Program-made: the position numbers and the translations under genes
In this document: positions 55,237-64,000 of the stretch, one piece after another
Numbering within the stretch: the stretch's first letter is position 1
How the letters are laid out: each line of letters begins with the position of its first letter
Source of the DNA: Gautieria morchelliformis
Lineage: Eukaryota > Basidiomycota > Agaricomycetes > Gomphales > Gomphaceae
Assembly: GCA_015179125.1 (NCBI GenBank)
Contig: WHVA01000349.1
Coordinates: 60,100-124,099, forward strand
DNA length: 64,000 nt
Reading direction: 5' to 3'
The notes under the pieces: generated by a model
What the model was told of the DNA's origin: nothing
Database searches by the model: none
What the model saw: the letters and a program-made list of their open reading frames with translations, nothing else

Positions 55237-55893
55237 TGTTACGTATCGAGATTTCCGCTAAGTCGGAACTGGAAAGGACAGCAGCTTCAACTTATAGGTT
55301 GCGCCCCCAATGAACTATCGTTCTAAGTATTTCGGAACTGAGTCGGAAGGCGGAATGTACTGAACCAAAGGTTGGTCGGAACTTGAGTCGGAACTGAGGC
55401 GGAAGGCGGAGGACGGAGAGAGACTGAGATCTTGCTAGACTCGCTGTACTAAGAACAGGAGATGGAGCGAAGGAAATCAAGTATCGAAGGCGATTATCTG
55501 ATTGCAGAATAAGAGACATACAAGACAGGCTTTTTATACAAAGAGCTGAGACAACAGGTAATGGGGTAGTACTAAGCAAATTCCGGGGGAAGCGGAAGTC
55601 GAGTAGACAATGCGTGGGAACTAACTAATTGGGAACAATGGGACTACAAGGGGGGTTCAGGGTAAGGTAGAACAATGGCAAAGAACAAGGGGTCGGGAAA
55701 ACATATCTGACAATGAAACACAAGGGGGACCGGACGTATGATCTTGATGAACGGTGAGGTGGGTCCGGTGGGTCCGAGTAATAGAGTCGAAAGAACAAGG
55801 GAAATGTACAAGGGGCGGAATGTCGGAAATATCGGAGGGGCGGAAGGTGTTGCGGAACTGAGGGTCGGAAGTCGGAAATGAACAGTCGTAACA
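55237..55893. repeat. Chromovirus LTR, 5' copy (657 bp)
   Basis: The partner of 47917-48602, about 97-98% identical by eye outside the 29-bp indel. The right end (..cgtaaca, 55893) is followed directly by sequence that resembles the start of a diverged LTR. Confidence 0.93.
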
Positions 55894-57899
55894 CGAGGTT
55901 TGGATGGGGAAGTCGGAGAGGGACTAGGCTTCAGCTTATGTGCTGCGCCGACCCTACTGTTTTGGAACCCTTCAAGACTTTGGTGTTATTGCTAACGCCT
56001 CAGTCTATCAGAACGTGTCGTTTACACGACTAGTAGAATACCGGTTCAATGCAGCAGCACAACTCCGGAAATAATTTAATATTTGTACCTTGGTTGCAAT
56101 CCATGTAATAACTAGTCCAAGTTATTACAGCTAGAAGGCAATGCGTTTTTTAGCTGCACTGAACAATAAACTAAAAGAGTGTGTAGGTTCAAGGACACTA
56201 TCGGGGTCCAAGAGTATTCCTTTTAATAAAGAGGGAATAGGCTCCGCAGGAGAGTTTGTAAGTGGATTGGGTCGACCAACGTCAATGCACTGCAATAACG
56301 AGAGAGTAATGTGAAGTGGCTTTCGCGCACAACTTGACTTGACTTGTGAAAGTCACTGAACAGGAAAATCAACTGAACAGCTCGTCTCGGGTATTGGAGT
56401 GCTAATTGACAAGAAAATCGATTGCCAACCTCACTCTGTAGAGTTTCACCCAGCGTGTTAGGCTAAGTGGCTACGCAGTAAAGCAACTACTTAACTAAGA
56501 ATAGTTACTCTAAGCAAGAGTAGTATTCTAGTTCGGGTTAGGAACTTAGATAAGATGTGCAAGTCGCACAAGCTGTGTAGGATAGAAGATGGGTAGATTG
56601 ATTTCTCAAAGGGCAGGCAAAGGGCCTCCTTTTATATTGTAATGTACAAGAGCTTAGTAAGCAGGTAGAACCTTCTATCTATTAATGGAATGGGGGAGGA
56701 AGCTTGTGGAAGATGGAAGAAAGGGTTGGAAGAAACTGGCTGTTTCCAGGGGACTCTACCATGCTTCCTACCAATCAGAGCTTGATTTGTCAGGAATGAC
56801 TCACTGAAAAGGGTCATGTGCCATAGCACAGCTTGGCTGAGTCATGTACTCCTGACTCACCAAGTTGTGCCTGGATTGGTTGAGTCATTGAGGCTGTATC
56901 TCCAGATAACCATGTATTTGGCACTCAGAAGCTGAGTAAGCAGTTCTGAGCCAATTAGGGCTCTGTAGCCATAATTACTAAGAGCACTGCTTAGCACAGC
57001 TGAGCATAGTCTGGTACAGCCTAGTTGTCATGACTGACCATGATCCGCATTATTTGGTGAAGCCAAACAGGCTGCACAGTTGCTATGGCTGCATATAGCA
57101 ACTGTTTGGGACTCAGCTGGAAATACTGAGGGAGCCATCCTGCCGGACTTGTGGGTGCTTGGGTGACCATAAGTCCGAAAATGCGGCCACCGCCGAGGTG
57201 CCCGGCGGAGTTTGAAATAGAGCGCCCGGAACAGAGTTGTGGGTGCTAGAGGATCCACAACTCTGTAATGACAGGAAAATGGTAGTTTGAGCCATGGAGA
57301 CCTTGGAAAAATAAGGAAAAATATAAGATAACTAGAGGAATGTTTGAAAAGCCTTTCCCCAGTTATATTAACAGCATACAGATACTGTTAATTCTTCAAA
57401 TGTGTTTTACATGTTGTCAAGACAAAAGGAAAAGACTAGGGCTGGTTGAGCAGCCTTCCTTGGCTGGTTGAACAGCCGTTCCCCTACACCTACGCACAAG
57501 TCCCAACTTCGGAGGTAAACGAATAAGAGGCGAGGCTTAGAAACTAACTAGGGATCGAAGTTATACGTTAGTTGATTTTCAGACTGAGGAGTAGGAATCC
57601 ATACAGGGGGGTTTATATACGAGCAAGGGTACGGGTCAGGGGTGAACATATTAGTGAAGGTCAGGGCAAGGTCAGGGGAGCGAGGTCAGGGCGAGGTAAT
57701 ATGTGAATGATGCGTGATGGAGCGGAATCAGTAACTAAGGGGATACGGGCATGGGATCAAGGTCGGATATGAGCTCTAGCTCGGGCTCGGGCTCATGCGC
57801 AGGATAAGAATCATATGTACTCGGGCACGAGTATCACAAGGCTCGGGCTCGGAAGAAAGTTATACCGGTAAGTAACCGGCCAAAGGCCGGGTTCTTACA
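55894..57899. other. Non-coding, repeat-derived sequence
   Basis: No gene. The first 60 bp (aagtcgga, then gcttcagctt, then gctgcgcc) echo the beginning of the chromovirus LTR and may be a related, older LTR. The last 420 bp contain a TATA-like tttatatac (57611), repeated ctcgggctcggg words and a palindrome ccggccaaaggccgg, and end in ttcttaca. They may be an LTR or the end of another element abutting the Gypsy copy at 57900, but its other end was not found. Confidence 0.45.
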
Positions 57900-57976
57900 G
57901 CGTGCCCCTGCGCCGGGTCGTCGAGCAAGGCGTAGACCTGTCTAAGGTCCTATGAGACGCGTACCACAGGGACGCC

Positions 57977-58754
57977 ATGTTCACAAAGATCATGGCGCAC
58001 CCGGACGCGCACCCGAGATTCGGGATCTGGGATGGGCTGATCTGGACTAAGAACCAGCTCAAAAGAGACGTCATTGCCGTCCCCCACTCTGTTCTTCAAG
58101 GGGGAAGGAAGCTGATTGAAATCATCATCGATCGGGCACATCAGATAGTCAGCCACTACGGCCATCTGAAGACCCGGGCATGAGCCCAGACATAGAAGCA
58201 TTCTGCACATCGTGCGCGAGGTGTCAGATGACGAAAACCGGACCACAACGGCCCAAAGGCCTACTACACAGCCTACCCATTCCGGATAGGCCGTGGCAGT
58301 CGATTGGCATCGACTTCATGGGGCCCCTGCCCAAATCCAATGACTGTGACTACCTGATGGTAGTCATCGACCGACTAACGTCGCTCGTACACCTCGTACC
58401 AACCACAATGAGCGTGTCAGCCAAGGGAGTAGCCTGGCTTTTTCTGAAGGAGGTCATTCGACTCCACAGAGTTCCCGACTCCATCGTCTCGGACAGAGAC
58501 TCGAAGTTCACATCGATCTTCTGGCGTGAACTACAGCAACTCATGGGGACTAAGCTCCTCATGTCAACTGCCTTCCATCCCCAAACGGATGGAGCCACTG
58601 AGTGGGCAAACCGCTCGATTGGCCAGATATTGCACGTGGTCGTTAGAGACGATTAGAAGGATTGGGTATTGAAATGCCCAATGGTTGAGGTTGCCCTCAA
58701 CAGCAACGTCAGCGCGACCACAGGGTTCGCACCTTTCGAGCTGAACCACGGCTA
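57977..58754 (+). pseudogene. Integrase of element A, second copy, 5' part
   Basis: Zinc-binding region (HYGHLKT, CTSCARCQMTKTG) and catalytic core with all three acidic positions: GIDFMGPLP, VSDRDSKFTS and DGATEWANRS. A frame change near 58180 and TAG at 58654 (VVRDD to KDWVL, probably CAG to TAG) interrupt it. Sequence ends at FELNHGY, exactly where the solo LTR begins. Confidence 0.9.
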
Positions 58755-60010
58755 TGTCAAGATTGGTTTTTAGGCGTTAATATCATGTATTAGTGAACAC
58801 AGCGAATGCCCGAATAACTTGTGCGAATAAGTATGCCGTTCGGTGAATAGATGAACCAATGAATGTTCACAAGGTAAGAGGGTTGCCCGAACGGGGCTCA
58901 CCCTATCTACAGTCATAGCGAAGTAGCCTGTGGCACTTGACGATGTAACGTGCAAGGTCTCATGGAAGGGCTGTCTAAGTCTCGGCAATCCCTTCGCCGG
59001 CAAAGGTGCTCCTTTGGAGCCCTTTGCCAACAGCACAGAAAATGGTTCAAAGGCTAAGGTAACGAAGATGAAGTATGAGAACTCACCAGTGATGCCTAAG
59101 TCTTCCGCTAGTCGAAGATGGAAGTATCCAAGAGAAGGCTTAAGACGATGACCACAGCGAGGTCAAATTTGCACAAGATGAACGACGTATGATAATTGAA
59201 CTGGGGAATATACATGCGAATGTAAACTACTTATATCGAATGCCCGTAAGGTATCAGCGAATAGGAAAGAGGCTGTCACGAGTCAGGGTTGGATAGGGGT
59301 GCGCAGTCATGATACAACATAGATGAAATAAACATATAATAGAATGTGAGAAGAGGGAGAACATGAAACGATGGAGAGTGAAGGTGGCGAAGACACCTGT
59401 GTACGAAATCATGTCTTGGGGCCTGCATATACACTGCCCTGCACGGGTTCTTCATCTACTGGGTTGATCCCACATGACCTACGGGTAGGACGCCTCGCGA
59501 ACGCACCCTGCTCATATGAACACCAAAAGGGGGTTGGATCAAGAAGCTGATGGAGTTACTGACGAGCCATCATGCCGGGTAGGGATGTCGATCTGCTGGC
59601 GAATGATGTGAGCAGCGACTGGTCGTTCGGCGAAATGCGAGGAAGGGTGAACAGAGGTGATATAGAGGAGGAGAGGTCGAGGTGGAGGGCGAAGCCGAGC
59701 GAACACTGGGGAGGAGTAGCGAAAGGGGAAATGCGGATAACAAGGTGCAGGAAATACACAGGTCATGACAATCCGATTACCAGAACACCATCGGAAGAGG
59801 GTCGAGCAGGGGAGGTGGTAGACCCAGCAATGACTGCCAAGTCAGTCCAAAGACGTCGATCGTGCGTTTTGACAGCATGGCTATGGTAATTGGCGCGAAC
59901 AGCGGGAATTGGTTGCCGAACACGACAATGGCAATCAGAACGAACACGGAAATGGGGTGAGAAATGGCAGGACAGAGCACCTGAGTATGGGAAATAAACG
60001 CGTCATGACA
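58755..60010. repeat. Solo LTR, 1256 bp, with 5-bp target duplication
   Basis: Begins TGTCA and ends TGACA (complementary termini). It is flanked on both sides by ggcta (58750-58754 and 60011-60015), a perfect 5-bp target duplication. The interior has no coding potential. The termini differ from those of the chromovirus (TGTTACG), so it belongs to another LTR family. Confidence 0.9.
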
Positions 60011-60562
60011 GGCTATATGCCACGGATAGACCTCCCCATAGCCGTGGACACCCCATTCAAGGGGGTAGCCCGGTCCGCACATCAGGCAAAATGGAACCTG
60101 ATGGCGGCACACGATGCAATCATAGAGCATCGAGTGATGCAAACGTTTCATGCAAACAAGAAACGTATGGTGAGCGACAGGTACGCGGCCAATGACCGCT
60201 TCTACCTTTCGACACAAAACCTAACTCTCCCGAAAGGAAGAGCCAGAAAGCTAGTCCCGTGGTACATTGGACCGTACCGCGTGGTCAAGGCTCACAATGA
60301 TGCCCCGACGGTGACCCTTGATCTTCCCGACAAGCTGAAAAGCCGTCACATTTCGCCGGTCTTCCATTCAAGCCTTGTATGGCGATACGAGGCTAACAAC
60401 GACGAATTGTTCCCTCGTCGTGAGGCCAAGTCATTTTATGACTTCAGAGCGAATGACGACGAGGAGTGGCTCGTCGACAAGATTATCGCACATCGATGGA
60501 TAAACTCGATGGACCTGGAGTTCCAGGTCCGTTGGACCCATGTCATCCTGAAAGGACCTTGA
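60011..60562 (+). pseudogene. Integrase C-terminus and chromodomain-like region, element A second copy
   Basis: Continuation of the integrase reading after the solo LTR. It holds GYMPRIDLP, DRYAANDRFYLSTQNLTLPK, the LVPWYIGPYRVVKA and HISPVFHSSLVWRYE motifs of Gypsy integrase C-termini, and a chromodomain-like tail (EEWLVDKIIAHRW, DLEFQVRWTHV). The + strand frame that begins at 59909 is an artefact of reading from inside the LTR. Stop at 60562. Confidence 0.88.
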
Positions 60563-60748
60563 AGCCCTAGATAGCTATCTAGAGCTTCGGGGGGTGAGCA
60601 AGCCACGTGACCTCCCCAGACACCGCTAGATGTGTCTGTCACGTGCAGACCACATGACGCGCCGGCCACAGCGCGGTTAAATTTTCGCCTCGGATCTTTC
60701 CAAGGGCGCATCGCTTCTTGGAAGCCTACCACCATCATCCCCACAAAG

Positions 60749-61240
60749 ATGATGCCCCCCAAAGAGGGGATGGACGTTGATCCGTCAATGTCCACAACAC
60801 GAGCAACGGCCCCGAGACAGGGGGCCACAGATATTCTCCGTGCTCCAGTAGACCAGGAGCACTGGATGATTGTGGGATGGGAGGACGCCCTCGCCATCAT
60901 CCACCCAGACGATTGTGTAATGTGCGTGGACTACGCCGCGCACTTAAGAGCTGCGACAGGCACCCGCAAGGTCAAATTGCAGGACGAAGACATCGGCGAC
61001 GCTGTCGATGCAGCCTGGGGATGGCTCCCAAGGGGCATTGCGCGTCACGCGCAAGAAGAGCTCCTCCAGGACATCCACGACCTCAAAAAAGAGGTCAAGG
61101 AGTTGGAACGCGCAGTCGAAGACCGCGACGACGCGCTTGAAACCGAGCGTGCCAAGATCAAGGAACTGGAGCAGCAGCTGAGTGCAGCCCAGCTCCAGGT
61201 TACCCTGGTCCATGCTGCCTCAAAAGGCGGTGAGAAGTAA
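60749..61240 (+). CDS. Coiled-coil ORF downstream of Gypsy pol
   Basis: An intact frame of 163 residues from the first ATG of a pair (MMPPKEGMDVD), 187 bp after the pol stop and in the same direction. The middle is a compact region (EHWMIVGWEDALAIIHPDD, CVMCVDYAAHLRA). The C-terminal 65 residues form a clear heptad coiled coil (DLKKEVKELERAVEDRDDAL, ETERAKIKELEQQLSAAQL). The frame may extend upstream to 60632. It lies between pol and where the 3' LTR should be, so it may be a third ORF of family A, or a host relic. No family recognised. Confidence 0.5.
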   Translation: MMPPKEGMDVDPSMSTTRATAPRQGATDILRAPVDQEHWMIVGWEDALAIIHPDDCVMCVDYAAHLRAATGTRKVKLQDEDIGDAVDAAWGWLPRGIARHAQEELLQDIHDLKKEVKELERAVEDRDDALETERAKIKELEQQLSAAQLQVTLVHAASKGGEK

Positions 61241-64000
61241 CCAACAACTCAATGGTACCCCTCCTTGAGAGGGGGAGCCATATAATATATGGGAAAGTCA
61301 CAAAGTCACAGAAGATGTAGGCTAAAAAACATTTAATGAAATCAGTGCACTCACCTTTGCAGCACAAGTTAAGTCCAGAACACAAGTTTTTGGTTGAAAA
61401 CAGTGGAGTATGACCACAGTAAAGGATGTAAACAGATGCAAACAAGAGGTGAATAAGTGACTGAGATTTTTCAAAAAAAAAAATTTAGCAAACAAAGACA
61501 AATAAAGTGACAGTGATTAGTCACCAATGATGACTTAATGCAGCCTTGGTTGGAGGATGACTAACAGGGATTATGTGATATAATTGGTGGTAGGAATGTT
61601 TTAATAACAGTGGAGGGGTGTTTGGAAGTTAATTTTTTCTAAGCATCCAGATCCTCTTTTTATATGATTTGTAGTGGTTGTGCACAGACCATGCAGAATT
61701 TTGTTGTATGGTTATAGTGAACAGACTGACATGGATATAGTGTAAAAACCAGACTGTGTGATGGAATTTTTTTCTTTTAGGGTCATGGATCACACCAGAT
61801 TCAGTGACAGATCTGGGTTTGTAATAGATGGATTTACCGGTCTGTAGGTTACTGTGGGTGTAGTGACAGACATGGATTTTTGTGACAGAATATTGTTATG
61901 GACAGACATGGGCCAAATGTGACAGAATAAAAATATTTTTTTTGTCGCAAAATGTGTGCTTTGTATGTGGGTGTCTAGATGTTCAAAAATTATATCTGAT
62001 ATGTCATTTCTCATGACAGTGTGGGTGTTTTGATTTAGTTGAAAGTATAATTTTCAGATAAAAGCTATTGTAGCATGTGTACAATCACTGTGTAAAATTA
62101 AGTGAAGCTTAACCTGTGATTGTTTATATTTCTAGACCTTGTTCTCATATAGAAAACTTTTATGTTCATGGCATCCTGGTATTTATTATACAAACATAAA
62201 ATTCCTCAGGGTTGGTGACAGATTTCTTTTGTGTGTGTTTCTTTTGGAACGTGACATGTTATCTAAAGCAATGTTTTTTTTGTTCAGAGACACATATTTT
62301 GTCTTTAAAACCTTCTAAGGTAAATGAGGATATTTAAGATATGTATATCTTTTCTTATTCTGAAAAACCTGAGCTTATCGATGAGTTAGCAGTGCACACT
62401 TCTTTTATATATGATGCCCATCGATACACATTTATTTATATACTGCACCCATCAATGATTTTGACAGATGTCTCTTTATAGCATCCAAAATAGCATCATG
62501 ATACATCCTTTTAACTTTGACCTAACCAATGGTTCAGACATACATGTTTTCTTTATCCCTTCAGCCAACCGACAATCCTACACCACATATTTCTGCTCCA
62601 AGTGAGCAGCCTTCGGGGCCATGCTTTTTGGCCTGTCAATGAAGGGAGTGATGGTGTTGGGTTACAAAGTTGGGCAGGTTGGTGGGGAAAATTGAAATGG
62701 TACAGGTCGAAACTGCAGCTTGTGCTGCTTTCAGCGATGTGTATGTCTCCAGTACTTTATTTGTCCTCCTGTGTAAAGGGGAGATAGTGGATTGACATGT
62801 CAACTCGACCTGAAAGTGGGTCAAAAAAGAGTTTGTGGGGATCTAGGCTGCTGCCCCAGTCCAAGCTGCTTATGCTCGTCCTGCCAGATTGGCATCTGTT
62901 GTGGGCTGGTGTTGGTGGTCAAACTCGAATGATTGGAATCATAGGGACTGATGATGTTGATGTATGAGTGGAGTACATGGCAGCAGAGCTGATGGCTCAG
63001 TTTGGAGTATGATGGTGCTTTGTCTGATAGCTGCAGATAGGTTCCGCGTAACGCAGTTTTTTTAGCAGAGTTATCTGGTTGGTGATATTTTTAGATATCT
63101 GCCAGGGTTATTGTTTTTATTTGGTTAGATTCCTTGTAGGTGCATAGCATCACATGGAGGAATAAGTTGATTTTTTATTTTTTATTTTGGAAGTAAACAC
63201 TTTTTGGTAGTTAGCTCCATTTAGGTGGTTAGATCTTACCACGGTCTGCAGGTAGTGAAAGTATTTATGGTCTGTTTATTTGTGAAAATATTGCATATCT
63301 AAATGAGATATGTGAAGTCCAACCTAATGTAATAATTTGCTTCATTGTGTATCAGCCATACCAATTGGTGTCTTAATGACTTGCTATGTGGTTGGTTGAT
63401 AGAATTATTAAATCAGATAGCAGCAGAGGTGGTTTGTTACCTGTTTGCGAGTCAGAATTTGCCATCTATATTTATTGGCAGCATCTACTATTGTATTATT
63501 TTGAGCAAGTCATTTGTACTGTAATAACAGAATTTTTGCAGGATGTTATGCGAGCATATGCACCGAACCTCTATTCCAGGTAGAGATTGTAGTGACAAAA
63601 GGAAAATGTGTTTTCTAGGCAAGCCTAGAGAGCAGTGTTTATGCAGTTTCAAAATAACCGAGTCCATAATCAGCTTGTATGTTATTTTCCCAATTCAGTC
63701 AAAGCCACTATTTTTTAAGGAATGGTGGTCTTTAGACTTTGACAGGCTGCTTGAATTCTGAGTTGATAAGAGTGCAGCAGACATATATGGCATTATCAGC
63801 CAATAGTACATGTCATTTTTACATAAATAGTAGTGAGTTTTATACTTGAACTGACATGTGCATGTGGTTTCGCACAGCTATTTTTTGCCTTTTGTTTTAG
63901 GCAGGAGGTGACCCGATCGGCAAGATATAAAAGTAGATTTATATCAGATCTACTTGAGTAAAATAAAAACTCCTTGCATTGTTATGCATGGAACAAACCG
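61241..64000. other. AT-rich non-coding region to the right edge
   Basis: 2.76 kb with long T and A runs and no supported gene. At 61800-61930 the words gtgacaga and gacagacatgg recur several times as a loose minisatellite. No LTR, TIR or coding motif seen. The 3' LTR expected for Gypsy element A was not recognised. Confidence 0.5.

Larger units (their letters stand above)
47917..55893 (-). mobile_element. Chromovirus (Ty3/Gypsy) with both LTRs, - strand
   Basis: Long element of 7977 bp. The 3' LTR is 47917-48602 and the 5' LTR is 55237-55893. Both begin TGTTACG and end CGTAACA on the + strand. On the - strand the order is gag (55203-53902), protease-RT-RNase H-integrase-chromodomain (53656-50108), then a polypurine tract (agaagggagata, just inside 48603-48620). 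An extra gene lies on the opposite strand between pol and the 3' LTR. Flanking 5-mers (agatg left, cgagg right) do not match. Confidence 0.93.
57900..60562 (+). mobile_element. Ty3/Gypsy element A, second copy (integrase to chromodomain)
   Basis: Same family as 1-3650. It starts abruptly inside the pre-integrase linker, so protease, RT and RNase H are absent. It continues through integrase and a chromodomain-like C-terminus, interrupted by a solo LTR at 58755-60010. Stops at about 57952 and 58654 and other changes show decay. Confidence 0.9.

Noticed and set aside
59909-60562. Complete gene starting at 59909
   Set aside because: The first 34 codons come from the solo LTR; the real reading is the integrase that continues from 58754.
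62602-62787. 61-codon Trp-rich frame in the right-hand AT-rich region
   Set aside because: Short, isolated, no flanking exons and no recognisable domain.

Overview
The window looks like nuclear DNA of a filamentous basidiomycete, most likely an Agaricomycete. Host genes are densely packed on both strands and broken by many 41-120 bp introns with GT..AG ends. They include mushroom-typical families: a DUF6593-like protein, an Agaricomycete kinase-like gene, an Asx-homology (DEUBAD-like) protein and a GtaA-type glutaminase. The transposons are fungal Ty3/Gypsy chromoviruses and a PIF/Harbinger element. I saw no rRNA, tRNA or CRISPR array. Exon joins were placed by eye from splice signals, reading frame and remembered family sequences.

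Layout. 1-3.8 kb: decayed Gypsy element A (protease, RT, RNase H), then a rearranged end with a ~165-bp tandem repeat and an inverted integrase piece. 4.2-40 kb: gene-rich core. In order it holds mid1 (-), a bacterial-type mannose-1-phosphate guanylyltransferase (+), a Ptc7-like phosphatase (+), a DUF6593-like gene (+), an Asx-homology gene (-), bifunctional lysine-ketoglutarate reductase/saccharopine dehydrogenase (+), a kinase-like gene (-), a 73-residue three-exon gene (+), degenerate sequence with a 2 x 130 bp inverted repeat, a secreted glutaminase (+), a forkhead gene (+) with a duplicated last exon, mago (-) and noc1/mak21 (+) head to head, a Prx5-type peroxiredoxin (-) and a catalase (-).

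41-61 kb is a transposon island. It has a Harbinger-like element (Myb/SANT-like ORF plus DDE transposase), a gag-protease stub of one Gypsy element, and a long chromovirus with two LTRs on the minus strand (47917-55893). That chromovirus carries an intron-containing antisense gene with a Zn2Cys6 cluster. A second copy of Gypsy family A follows (57.9-61.2 kb). It is split by a 1256-bp solo LTR with a 5-bp target duplication and is followed by a coiled-coil ORF. 61.2-64 kb is AT-rich with no gene I can support.

Functionally the core is ordinary housekeeping: Ca2+ influx (Mid1), lysine degradation, exon-junction complex (Mago), 60S biogenesis (Noc1) and peroxide detoxification (Prx5, catalase). 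The outliers are the bacterial-type ManC gene and the cargo ORFs of the retroelements. Three host genes (mid1, the kinase-like gene, catalase) each lack one base in a G/C run. That points to residual assembly indels or to recent decay.
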